Below, piece after piece: positions 25,740 through 38,144 of a stretch of 64,000 bases of DNA. The stretch covers positions 1,550,001 through 1,614,000 of the forward strand of contig CANUEZ040000161.1 of the NCBI GenBank assembly GCA_948099385.1, in the 5' to 3' direction. The notes under the pieces are model-generated. The model was given only the letters and a program-made list of their open reading frames with translations, was not told where the DNA came from and ran no database searches. This stretch comes from Fasciola hepatica (lineage: Eukaryota; Platyhelminthes; Trematoda; Plagiorchiida; Fasciolidae). The position numbers and the translations under genes are program-made. Position 1 is the first letter of the stretch. The number at the start of each line of letters is the position of its first letter.

Positions 25740-25910
25740 ACCTACTACGAGGTCATGACGGCCATGGTGAAGAGTTCGTCGGGGTGAACCTCAAACCTGG
25801 CCATCCCGGGTTCGTAATCGGCCCCGGCTGCAGCTCGTTTCCCCATTCGGTAGCCTTTAGTTGGTCGTGACCCCTCCCCCGAAATGTTGCTCCGTTGTGT
25901 GTGACAAACG
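25740..25910 (+). repeat. SINE family A copy, GC-rich variant
   Basis: The head has A-box-like ACGAGGTCATGACGG (25748-25762) and B-box-like GGGTTCGTAATC (25808-25819). The core follows as AGTTGGTCGTGACCCCTCCC (25859-25878) and then CCGAAATGTTGCTCCGTTGTG. The core matches other copies closely in order and spacing. The head is more GC-rich than in the other copies. Confidence 0.75.
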
Positions 25911-26196
25911 AAAAAAGTGAAAGTTATTTATGCTAACATACGCGGGCATATTTGGGGAAAATGGAAGTCTAATTATTTATTACTGCCTTTTGCTTCGGAA
26001 TATCCTGAAAAATGTTGGATTGGTCAGACTTTTGAAGTTTCCCGCCCCAGTTGGGTTCAAGGTCAGAAGAGCATGTTACTGAAAAGAAGAAAGTGTAAAC
26101 CTCTACGGGTTATAACCAGATAAGAAAATTCACTGTGACAGATGTATTACGATAGCGTATTTTGAAATTTTTGGCCCCGTTTATCTAGTTAACAAG

Positions 26197-26220
26197 AGTG
26201 GTGGTGGTGGTGGGGGGGGG
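26197..26220 (+). repeat. (GTG)n and poly-G tract
   Basis: A short (GTG)n run passes directly into a run of nine G residues. It is a simple sequence with no associated gene. Confidence 0.9.
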
Positions 26221-26743
26221 AGAGAATTAAATCGCTAAATACAAGAATTTGCCGCGGCCCTTACGTAGCCGAAACGGAATGGCACTTGACTCTCAGAGTG
26301 GCTGAACACAAACAGAAGTGAATTTTGTACTCGATAAACCAGTTAAAACGCACAAAACCAAATTCGGAAAAAAAAATCAGTTGACATAGTCTATCTCGAA
26401 GACTCTCTGTTCTCAATGGGCTATCAAGTTGAGATGACCCGGTATTTTGAAGCTCGAGTGAGCAAAAAGAATGACAAGCTGATCAGGCCGGAAAACCCTT
26501 TCCCTCGTTGCACAGAATCAATTATTTAAACATATCTGCCTTCCCTTTCAGTAGCCATTCTGTCTTACACAAAATGCCGACTTATTTATGGGAAACACTT
26601 CCCCGGCTTTTCCTGTATCTAGCCCAAAAGCTGACATGTTTTGCATTCAAGATCGACAACAGTAAATGAAAAGCTTGCTTCTAATGCTATGCCTTCTTTT
26701 CGTTCCGATTTGAAAAGTATTCAGCATCTCTTCCCAGCACTGT

Positions 26744-26835
26744 GTGGCTTGTTGGTTCAGCTGGTGGAACATAGACACACACAGTGCAGATACGCATGAC
26801 TGACTCCCATGCGTCGGTTCGAAGCCCAAACAGGG
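26744..26835 (+). repeat. tRNA-like head, non-family A
   Basis: A-box-like TTGGTTCAGCTGGTGGAAC and B-box GGTTCGAAGCCC stand about 65 bases apart on the plus strand. The spacing and motifs are those of a tRNA-derived repeat head. I could not identify the family A core after it. Confidence 0.5.
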
Positions 26836-26839
26836 AATT

Positions 26840-28815
26840 AGAGTTCCGATTGACCTCAGACAGTGGTTACCTGTATCATTCAGATTAATCATAGGTGTAT
26901 TATTTCTCGCAGATCATATCCACAATCAGGATACTAGAGCCTAAATTATGGTCAGTTTTTTCGTCATACACGTCCTACCAGGGGAACTATCCTTGTTCTG
27001 ATCCAACATAAGACTCGTCCACTAGAGTGAGTGATTCTTACTGACAGTAGAGTTCAAACGGAAGTGAAAGTCACATCCCACAGGTGTTGCGTCTTTGTCT
27101 AAAGTGATTCCCAAAGTTATATGTTCGCCTTGTCTCAGGAGTCTTGTCACGGGGCCAGTTGACCAAGTATAAGTGATATCAGGTCAGCCGTAAATCTTGT
27201 TTAGAAAAACCTATCATTTGGGAGATTCTTAAAAGAAATAGAAAGTGCCGCGTCCGTCACTGACAATAAATTATATATTGAGAAGGAAAAAGATTACTAG
27301 CACCCACACGAGGGGAAAAACGTTATGCTTGAGGCTCATGACCTGATCCTCAATAGCAAACAAATCGAGGATAATCATGGCAAAGTTTTGCAATTATCCA
27401 AATTCACCTACCCCGATGGGGTTCAAACTCGCGCGAGGAGTTAGTCCACGTCTCGATATCACTCGTATTCTACCAGCAGAGGCTTCACCCCCTGGACTTT
27501 GGACATTTCGCGAAGGAGACTTACTGCCTATCAGGTAAGATTGCATTGTCTCATAGTAATCACTTCAATGAAACTGTAATTAAACTGTCTTCAGCATGAT
27601 TCTCCAGTGAGTCAATCAGTTTCCACCTAGTCGATCTTCTTTAAATCTGCCAAATCTTAGTTTGTTACACAGAGTGAGTGACTTAACGATGTTCATATTC
27701 TCAGTCAGCATTTTATAGACCAAGGAAACTATTCGGGAGTTAAAAACCACGGGGTTTCCGTGCCTCGTGGTCATTGAGATTAGCGTTTAGGATGCAAACG
27801 TCCCATCGCCGGTCGATGTGACACAATAAGCGCGTAGACGACAATCCTAGTACACATCGATCAAGAGTTTGCAAACAATGTTTCACTCTTATCCACGATC
27901 ATTTAGGAAAATCAAGGATCATGAGTTTATCAACATATTCACTTTTGGAGAACATGAGCATAAAATTTCAACAGATTAGAAGTCTTTAGTGATAAGGCGA
28001 ATGTACCAATGTCTGGAGACTACAAGAATGTTTAAAGTCATGTTTCATCCGGATTTACATAGTATTCTGTTCCCGGTTCACTGAACCATTCCAGTTCAGC
28101 TTTAAACCAAATCACATGGAGGATTAGGTTAACAAAGCTGTCCACTGGAAAAATGTTGACTCGTAAAGTTCGTACAGAAAACCGGAGTGGTTTCTTATAC
28201 TCAGTATTTCTGACGGTTCCAGGCTAGTTCAAAGCAAATTCGATGAGCAGTCGTCCATGAAGTGAAAGTCACAGAAATATTTTGAAATTTTTCATATTCA
28301 ACGGATTACATTTTTTGACAAGTTCCTTATAATTAGAATATCAGAGCTGTCATCCATAAATAGGTCTTGAAAATCGATTTTAGTTCACTCCGGTAAGTTC
28401 CTCTCGGACGGGTTCATTTGTGTTGTAATTTTTGTACCGTCGAAGCAAATAAAAATACCAGTATTATTATTAATACTAGTGATACAAATGATACTACTAA
28501 TAGATTACTCTCTTCATTTGCAACATATACGACCGGTAAAATATTTCTGAAGGGGAATATGATCAGTTCAAACGTGTCGGTGGTAAGTTAATCGGAACTT
28601 GCAGATGACCGTTTGATGGCCATGATTCATCTGTTGGGGTCTGATCCGAGGTGACTTCAGCAGGCATCAGGGCCGCGTAGTCCTTACTACTCAGTCCAAG
28701 ACGTGCTCTGTCGATGAACACGGATTACCGTTCATAAACTTTGAATTATTTAATACCACGATATTCACTAGGATACTTTCTCCGGCTGCATGAATTATTC
28801 TGTCTGATGTTGCTC
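26840..28815. other. Non-coding DNA with a possible tRNA-like relic
   Basis: No gene seen. Around 27400-27490 the minus strand has a possible A-box (CTGGTAGAATACGAGTGAT) and B-box (GAGTTTGAACCCC), perhaps another degraded tRNA-like head. A decayed trinucleotide patch lies at 28450-28505. Confidence 0.4.
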
Positions 28816-28819
28816 GCAT

Positions 28820-28985
28820 TGTAGTTGGTACTTGCAGTGCGCATGACCAACATTAGTTAAATAGTCATCGGGATTGGCTTCGGTCCCTAGGTCAAATCTT
28901 GCCACCCGCACCCGTCACTTTCCCCCATCGGCAGTATTTTGATGACCGCGATTCTCTTCCTGAAATTTACTACCGCTATTAGGTA
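28820..28985 (+). repeat. SINE family A copy (diverged head)
   Basis: The tail GATGACCGCGATTCTCTTCC (28941-28960) with the following TGAAATTTACTACC matches the family core and end. Upstream TAGTTGGTACTTGCAGTGCG and GTCAAATC stand where the A and B boxes would be. Orientation is plus. Confidence 0.6.
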
Positions 28986-29399
28986 AATAAAAAGGAATAC
29001 ATAAAATAGCAACAGCCGAAGTCCCGTTCAGGGCTGATGATCAGCTCGTGTGTGTTACCGGATCGGAAATGTAACTTGATCAGATAGACAGGCTCACGGT
29101 AAACAAGAATTACTTTTTGATAGATATGGGTAAGCTGGCCATAATAGAGAATGGATTATTGGTTTGACTTTTTTCAGTGGGCGGAGAGCTTTATTTTTGT
29201 GGATAGAATATACAAGAAATCCGAATCCCTATAAGCTAGCTTGAAATACCAACTTTAGCAGGAAATATTTTATGTGGTAAGTGGAAAAGCTTCCTATCTC
29301 TCAGAATGTTGATACGTATTCAACGTAACAGATAAATAGGCAACTGAGAAGTCTTGCTTACAAATTTTAAACGACGAATATGAGTGTTAGAGACGAATA

Positions 29400-29475
29400 A
29401 CCTCCACTGGACTCGAACCCGCGTTCCACAAATTGTTGAATTTGCTTCATGTCTGCGTACTATGCCTACCGTGTC
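29400..29475 (-). repeat. tRNA-like relic with perfect B-box
   Basis: The minus strand reads GGGTTCGAGTCC as a perfect B-box. A weaker A-box-like stretch (GGCATAGTACGCAGACATG) stands about 50 bases upstream. No core of family A follows. Probably another SINE head. Confidence 0.45.
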
Positions 29476-29479
29476 TGTT

Positions 29480-32400
29480 TGTGATGCGGAGCAATCCTGC
29501 CGGTCTCATTTGGTGTGACTCTGTAAGTTAGAAGGACTGCCAATGTGGCCCATTGATGAACTATCCGATTCCTTTTTCAATGACCTTGTTACTCAGTTTA
29601 TGGAATTTACCGAGGGAGCAAAATTTTGAGGATGTCTACTTGTAGGTTCCAATCCACACGGAACAGAATAATTTCAATACGTGGATGTATATAACTCGTG
29701 TTGACTATAGGAACTCAAAGGAAAGTGAAATAGGTGTAAAATAGGCTACATTTCAGTTGTTATTTCATAGGGTAAACCAGTCGGGGTTTGGAAATGGTGT
29801 TAGGGTGTGTACGGAATGAAAAAATACATTGCTGATCCGTATTCTCATAAGGAAGAACTACACTGTAGTGGAGAGTATGCAAATTTGGCCCTGAAACTTG
29901 ATGCGGAAAACCACCTGATGTTCCGACAAGCCAGACCAGGTAACGAGCAGGATGAGAGTGGATTGTTTTCTACCATCAATGGAACCGGCGATGACGTTGT
30001 TCAAAGCACACATATCACGTGACTATCGCCACTCAGAAAGAAGAACCGAAGAGGTAGCGGAGTTTCGCGGGTCACTGTAAACAGCGCGCATTCACAATGG
30101 GTTTGTTAACAATGCAACTTGTGCTACGGAAACGCCAAACTCATCGATGACGAGCTCTGATGGCAATGCAGGAGAATCGTGACTGATAATATAGAGACAA
30201 ATTCACCTTTAATTCTGATCTTTAAGAAAGCATTGTGACATCTCACAGAAAGCAAACTGTATTCGTTCATTTTGCAATAATATTAGTCTATTGATTTGAC
30301 TGAAAACCACGTACACCAGTAGTAGTTTTCAAGTATTTACTGAATGATGAAGCAGTTTCATTTACTCTTGTGAATCCATGGAAACAATTAGAATGAAACT
30401 GCTTTATCCGGATTGCATGGAACAATGGTTTGTGGTGCCTATCTTCCATGTCCTAACCGCGAATAGAGTGTTTGTGCGAGTTGATGAATTATTTAGTAAT
30501 AGCACATTAGAAAACTGAATGAAGCTTGTTGAAGCTCCTAGCCCGACTGAACAAGTCTGGGATACTCAACTGAGTTCCTAGGCGCCTAACACCGTTAGAA
30601 AATGATTCCATCCATAGACGTATTGAATAGAATCACGAATGCAGTTACTCGGAGTATCGTGAATTCAACCAATTCATGAACCGAAAAAGTAATCGTTGAA
30701 TTAAATCCCACTGACCCAAAGCCCGAAACTCCAAATCGTCAAATGATGAGTGTTCTTACGGGACAAGGTTTTTTGGGAATAACAAGGATGAGCTTCCAGA
30801 AATAGAAGCAGCCATCGAAAAATTAGATGTGTGCTACTCAAAATTCCGAATTCTGAGTGAGAATATTCAAGAGATCAGCGTGAAAAACACTTCTAATTTG
30901 ACGCTAAAGGCCAAGTGTCCAGTTTCGTTGAGGACGAATAGCCGTAAAATGTCACGTTTATTTGACAGGTCAAAGTAGGGTCGGGAGATAAGATCTGTGT
31001 AACCGTGCCCGATTACGGACTCTGTCACTATTACCATCTACGAGGTTGTGGCTGTGGTTGACGAGGAAAGGTTTACGACCCGAAATTCGAGTTCAAATAT
31101 CATTGGATATAAGATATACCTAATTTCCTAAATGAATGTACAAAAAAGCAAAATATATTTCAGGAAGGGGTTCTAGGCAAATAAGAGCCTACCGAGCTGG
31201 GAGCTTATGGAAAAAGCTGAAGTTGAACTTTATGTAAGCATTGGGAAGGAGTTGAGAAGTAATTTGGTCACGGACACCTTGAGTTTATTTTGCATAGGTT
31301 TCTGACAGCTGTGCTCAACTGACGGTCGGGACGAGATCAGAGTCGATATTCGATAACTAGATTACTGTTCTACTACCACACTCAATCCACTCCAGCTTCA
31401 CATGTGGGTCATTGCAGCCCTGTACATCCAGGGTCAACGGCAAATATGCGCCACGGGAATTGTCCTTTGCATTACTGTACCATGAAAATAACAGATGATG
31501 CGGAATAAAAATAGATGTTAGTTTTAAGCCCCAAACAACATTTGACAGTCCGAGAATGGCCATGTCCCTCTTCCTGAGAAGCAACACAATATCGTATGAA
31601 AAGGGAAGGAATTGAAGAACTATTATTACCATCGATTATCTTAATGGTGCTTCAGTCAGTATTTTGAATGCATAAAGAATCAAATACCTTTTATCTCAAA
31701 GAAACAAATAGGTAATTTTACGAAGTCCATAGGTTTGTTTCATACTTCCGTTTCGTTATTCACGTTACCAAGTTTGCAATTAACACAAACAAAAACGTTT
31801 GTGAACACGGTCGTTCACATTCACACAAACAACCGAAACGATCGATTTGGAAAAGGAGCAAAAAGAGCGAAGTCAACCGTTTTGTTGTTCTTTCTTAGGT
31901 TCTCAACTGCCCTGGGCTGCTCCCGCTTCGATTTGCTGTTTCTCATGACCAAACTACGTTCGTTACTAAAGTACAAATTCAATTTCAGTACTTCGCAAAT
32001 GAGTGCTGGACTGATATTCTTTTTTACCGCGATTTGATAGGAGGACTCTTTGCTGTGGTTAATTATTGACCCAGAAATAAGAGGAACAGGTTGTGTAAGA
32101 ATGGCAAATCGCGAGAACTTCAAGAAACACGTATTTGTGATTTGAACTTTGAGAAAGTCACCATTCATTAGTCACCGCAGTCATATAATGTGACAAATGA
32201 TGCGTCAATGCAGCTCCTAAGAGAACTCTTTTGTTTTCAAGTTGAAAGATTCACTAACTTACCCAGTGACTGACTAGTTGATTCTTTGGTAATTCCTTCA
32301 TTCATTCATTGAATGAATATGAATAGACATTGCCACTGTTTAACTGTGAGAGTAGGTGGTCATGATCATCGGTGGGGAACTCTGAGTTACTGGCTATCCA

Positions 32401-34930
32401 TGATACGAGCTGGAAGATTTATTACTATTTCTACTAATTCCTGTCCACCACTTCGTAGGTGAGTAAACGATATCAGCGACCAAACAGACATGTTCTCTCG
32501 AGGAAGTACTTCGAAGTCAATAGAAGACAAAAGTAATATAAAAATCCGCGTGTTTTTATTGCAGTAGGACGGAACATAACTTATTTCCCCGAAATTCGTA
32601 AGCATGCCGTAACAATTCATGACATTTGACCCAAAAGAACGATAAATAACCAATAACCGGCTTGTGCGTAGGTGTTCATGTGCACGTTTGTGTAATTTGC
32701 ATGCAGGCAGATGTAATACTGATCCAAAGGGAAGAACAGCCGAGTAGTTAGAACTCAGACATATTCAGATTCCTCACGTGAATTCATCCGTTGCATCTTG
32801 CTGTGATTTTGTTACGTAAGTGTTTAATTGAAACAATCGTTTCTGCTCACTTTTTCAGTAGTCAGAAGGGGCATTCCCATAGTTTTGGCAATACATGGCT
32901 TGTGCATCTGGACCTGTGTAGGTCGGTCCGGGGGTACTCGCTGAAGTCTTCTGAAAATCCGATTGAGATCCATTCGATCATTAGTCTCTACCATCTTGAC
33001 TGAGCCAAAGCCGGTTTTATATTTGCGTGCCTCACAAGTAGAGCGAGTCAAATTTGTTCCTCCGTGTGAGTATTGTGCCATGAATGTTCATAGCAATGAA
33101 AATTATCTTCACTCATCGTGGTTACCCAAGATTATTACTGAAATGAGCACCGCAACTTGCTTCTCTGGACATAACTTCCTCGGCGTCCTTAGGATTTCAG
33201 GCACAAATATTTTAGTGAGTGAGGATACCACTATGGTGATCGCGCTGTGCAGGCTAAACTAATGTGGAAAGTAAAGAGCCCGTTGGCAATCATTTCGTTC
33301 AACCCCCAGTAGACTAATAAAACTAAAGAACACGTAGAATTGAAGTTCATCTGACTATTACGAATTCATGAGAATCCATTTGGGCAGTAACAAATTACTT
33401 CCTACAGTGCAAATGCACTGATTATGAAATGGGACTCAAATCTCAGTGGTAAGCTTGCAAATCGATTACTTTAAAGTGGTCTTGTAGAGTGGTCACCCCA
33501 TCTGTCAGAGCACATTGTCCCTGGCCCGACTGATTTTACCACCAAAACCCTCAACGGCAAAAACCCCTTCGAGTGAACACGGTAATCGGGTCACATGCCA
33601 AAGCAGCGATGGAAAAGGACACTAGAATTTTGTGCTAGGGAAAAGTTGTAGTCCTTTCTATTGTGACAAGTTTCAAAAGTTTCAATCGGGTATGCATATG
33701 TGAGCGTCGTAGGTCCTTCAGGTAGTTCACGGAAGATCGTTGGAACCATTTGACAAATAGCATCAGTGAACACTCAGGAATGCTCAGTATAAAGTGTGTT
33801 GCGCGACTCACTCAGTTGTTTGCGACAGCCATTAACATCTGTAGTGGTGGCTGCTGTAAATGTACTTTTACCGTTTGATCAAAGCTGGCTAGCCCCTTGG
33901 GTTCACTTAATGCAACCATTGCAACTTTCAGACCACGACAGCAGAACTTCCAAAATCCCATGAATGGTGTTCGGACAGTCAACAAAAAGGATATTCTTGA
34001 ACCTTGGTGCTAAAGCACAGATCAATAATCACCACAGAGAGGAAGCTGCTGTGAAGAAGACTGAGTCTAAACTGGGTGTTGAGAGAATGCCAGTCCACGT
34101 GGTTGTGGTGAATGAGGTCAGCATTGAAACTAGTTGAAACCTAGAAAATTGAACCTTAGGAAAAAATATGGCATTCACGTATGGGCCGCTTTAAGGATGT
34201 CAACGGTGCTGTGTACGAAAGGCTTCACACTACTCAACGGGATCATCTATCGGTAACATGGGTGTTGCTACAGAAGAAAGCAATGTGGACGGCTGATAAT
34301 TTGGTTCATGGTAATTTCCTTGCAAGCAACAGCTGGGTGTTCAAATTCCAACAACGCCAAAATATTACCACATGACTATTGAACGGTGAGGCATTTTAAG
34401 AGAGCCATCACACTGGATGGAGCGCGTTCCTACACTGCGCAAAGAATATGATTTAGAGAAAATGTTTAGCTTTAGAGGCACACTAAAACTCAACTTGGTT
34501 GTGAAGGGTGATCCAGGTAGCACCAATTGCAAATACGAATAAGAAGGCATCGAAGAAGGAAACAGTTACCAATGAATTCCTTTCCGATAAAATTAATTTT
34601 CACGGAAGGATGTTTTCGTGTCTTGTGTCCAACACGATCGTACCAACAATCTCATTTGAACCTTTCGGAAGTTAGTTGGATGCTAACAACTTGACCTTCT
34701 GTTCTGACCGTGTTTTGCTCTATTTTCTGGACATTTCTTCCAAGAGCAAACATCTCCAAGGAGACAAAAAATTTTGTCAATCCGGACGATATTTGCTCTG
34801 GGCTCTCCAGCCTGATTGATTCTGGAAGGTTTGTGTTGCGTCAGTACTAGATGAAGCAGCGTCGTATCGCGAAGAGCTTTTTCCGTTGTGATAATAAATA
34901 TGAACTTCTTAATTTCTTGTTAGTTACTAC
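29480..34930. other. Non-coding DNA with small family A fragment
   Basis: No recognisable gene. At 31153-31195 the minus strand holds a short fragment of the family A core and end (plus strand TTTCAGGAAGGGGTTCTAGG). A minus frame at 31357-31480 is protein-like (GAYLPLTLDVQGCNDP) after a TACAG acceptor, but has no clear donor. Overlapping frames of up to 115 codons at 31.7-33.3 kb show no domains. Confidence 0.45.
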
Positions 34931-34931
34931 A

Positions 34932-35078
34932 CAACAGTGCACAATATTTCTGAAAGAGGGCCGCAGCCAATCAAATGCTGCCTAATGGGAAGTGATTAAT
35001 AATGTCAGTAGTCGAACCTGGGATGCTAAGGTTTGAACGTCAAGCTGATGACCGGTCGTTTATCACCTGCACAGAAGT
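34932..35078 (-). repeat. SINE family A copy
   Basis: From right to left on the minus strand are A-box-like GTGATAAACGACCGGTCAT, B-box CAGGTTCGACTA, the core (GGCTGCGGCCCTCTTTC) and the end AGAAATATTGTGCACTGTTG. The end is nearly identical in pattern to the copies at 47104 and 53060. This makes it a good reference for the family's 3' part. Confidence 0.75.
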
Positions 35079-35079
35079 C

Positions 35080-38065
35080 AACATATTTGATTACGAAAAA
35101 ATACAACTAGAATTTCTTTATTCATGCGTAATATCTTCGGTAATGCCTAGATCAAATAAAATATCTCGAAACTTATAAGAATTCTATCACAAATGGATTG
35201 CTACGTAATAGCTTTCTCATTGTAAGTAGTACGAGATTTGGAATCTTTAGTATATTAGCTGATCACGCAGCTCTAACGCTCAACCCAACACCGAACACCA
35301 AGAAAGCACCGTACAGCTATTTTTTTCCTCGCAGACTGTCATCAGCCGAGACCCCGACGGAACTGGAACAAGGGTTGTACGATGGTGAGTCAAACACCTA
35401 ACCATCAATGGACCATCCGGGTTGCTTCTTGTTAGTACCCTTACATCAGTAGCATTTAAACGGTATCAGTTCGTTGACTGACGCATCTGGGCTGAGACCT
35501 AAACGAAACGAAAGCCCAAGATGGGGTTGACCCTCGAGAATTTTCGTCTTTTGAAGTTCAAAATGGGCTTTATTCAAGTAAAGACCTACCTGGAGTAAAC
35601 ACAGTGATTCACTGCATCAATCACAGGAATACTACATAAGGATACCATTTGAGGGACACATGACAAAAGAAATTTTTTGAGACCGCGAAAGAAACACCTC
35701 AACAGGATAACTGGATTCGGTGTTGAGGTGTCACGGTAAGAAATTGAGCATTTCTCGAGTAGATACTCTCAGATGATACACTTTCTCAGCACCTTTCCGA
35801 AAGAAGACGACCCAAGTGATAACTCCATAGCTTTATGGGCCCACACGGATATCTGACTTTTGACAGTCCTAACCCATAACCATCATTATTAATGTTTGGA
35901 GAGCTTACAGACACCGTGCTCTGCCTCGTTTCTCCAGTCCCGAGCGTTTCGGTGATCAGATTCACGGCTGGCCTCACCGGGGCAGTTTCTTTATCGCAGA
36001 TGGTATTCTAAACCACTACTTTTTCCCGTACCAGGAGATCCAGAGGATCACTGCTGAGTCTTGTCTCATAAATGGCTCCGCCACTGTTAGGTACAAATCT
36101 GCAAAATGTTGACACTGATAATGCATGTGTTCCATCTAGTAAATTCGTTTGGGACCCGGGACCGTGCTCGACCTCATCCAAAACGACGTTAGGCTAAATT
36201 CTTCGTTGATCGGTGTTCCAACGTTAGCATAATTCTCGTGTCGAGTGACCATATCACAAAAAGTTTGTTGGTTGATAGGAATAACATCGTCCGCAGGCAA
36301 GTGACTGATCGCTAGAAGAGGCTTGTCATTCCTCCGAAAATTCCGTCAGTAGACACAAATTAGATCTGTCGACGCATCGTAAAGAAAACAAGCTCCAAGA
36401 AACAGATAGAAACTAATCAACCCCAGCCTTACCAACCCACGGCCAGGAATTGTCATTGTTTATAGGATATTCATAAAACTTGACTACTGTATGGCTAAGA
36501 AGTGAACCTTTGAAAACCAGGAATAACTGGGGAAACTCATAAAGTTCAAGTCTTCTAATTCAGAGAAGGATAATAAAGGTCCAACAGGCCACATTTCCCC
36601 AACTGTACACGGCAAAGTTTCAGTGTCGTCTGCAATATGATTTTGTCACTTTGGAAAGTAATGGGACATTTTTGAATAGAACGCAACCATTATGCGAAGG
36701 TGTAATCTGGAATTTGCTTTTGGAAAGACTTTGCTGGATATTCGTTGATCAACCACTATCAAAATACTTGAAATTTTGTCTCTGTTCAAACAGGTAGCTC
36801 TTTAGGCAATCATACACCTGCTACAACTATTCCGGAGTTCGTGGACAATAATCATGTTCATTAAACCAAGTTCTTTGGTGATTTGGTCCAACCCTCCTGC
36901 AGTGGGAAAAGAAAAACCAATTTAATTCGAAGCTGTTATTTTATTCACAACTTATTTCACAAATCCGTAGCCATATAATCATAATCATATAACTTGAAGT
37001 TGCAAAGAAAATTCAAAGGAGAGCACCTAATTCGATCAACTATGTTATCAGTCATGGCCGTACTTTTGTAGAAATGACTTCCACCAATAGGTACACGTAT
37101 TCAGGTACAAAAACTGCAATAGACTTAAATCAGACACCCAGTATTCTGTAACAGGAGGATCTTCTACTGATTGATGATGCAATAGTTATGAACGAAATGT
37201 CCCTAAGTGTCACATTTCCCGAAAGAACTATCTCTCTAAATAATGGCAGGCCTTACCGTGGTTACCCAGTCAATGGATGCACTAAACTCGTTTAGCCTAA
37301 TGGAAATAAGTCTAGCACTGTCGCTTGATAAAAGCACCCTGTAGTGTGTGAAGTGCAAATCCATTAGTTTCGTTCACAGCCCAAACCTATCACTGCAGCT
37401 CCAAATCCGAAAGCAATTGATACCCCTTGGTTGAATCGGCATGAATCTATCAACTTTGTTGATGCCTTCAAATCAACTATTTCTATGTTGTAAGGCATCC
37501 CGTCTTGTTTATTTTCACCATTTTCGGAACAAGGAATTCGGTCGATTAGTAACTACCATGGATAAGAACTTTATTGGTGAAGACTAGAATCTAGCTCAGG
37601 ATTTTCAGATTCACAGTCCGTGATTATCAAAGGTGAAATGAGGAGTGGTTTATTATAATTACCTCGAAGACAGTTTTCGTTGTCATGAGGCGAGTTTGCT
37701 ACCACTTGGCTATTAGGGTTGGTTCTGAATGGTTTGTTCTGCATCAGTACCTTATAAACCACCCTAAGTTGATTCGAACGTTTCTACTACGTATTGGACC
37801 ATTTATTGAACAGTTCAGATATTTTGCTACTCAGATAAGTATTCCACTGCCTAGTTGGTAAATCCCCTTCTCTACGATGATGTGTGTCCTTTTAGTTTGA
37901 TATAAACCCAGTTGGTAACTTTCGTATGTATTATTGGATTAAGTGAGTATTTTTCTCACCTGTTTTATAAATACGCATTTACTTCGTCAGTTTATTTTAC
38001 GGCCACGTGCAATAATTCCATGACAGGACAGCTGCTAACTGAGGGCTATCGAAATTCAAGAAGAA
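35080..38065. other. Non-coding DNA, one small hairpin
   Basis: No gene seen. An 11-bp-arm inverted repeat (ACACCTCAACA / TGTTGAGGTGT) with a 16-nt loop lies at 35694-35731. Short frames only. Confidence 0.45.
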
Positions 38066-38069
38066 AAAT

Positions 38070-38140
38070 TACGGCGACCAGACTTGAATCTGGGATATCG
38101 GAGTCAAAGTTCACGAGGATAACGGCTAGGCGGCCGCCGG
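38070..38140 (-). repeat. tRNA-like relic
   Basis: On the minus strand GCCTAGCCGTTATCCTCGTG and CCAGATTCAAGTCTGG are placed like A and B boxes; the latter forms a self-complementary T-arm. It lacks a convincing acceptor stem. Probably a SINE head. Confidence 0.45.
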
Positions 38141-38144
38141 TGTG

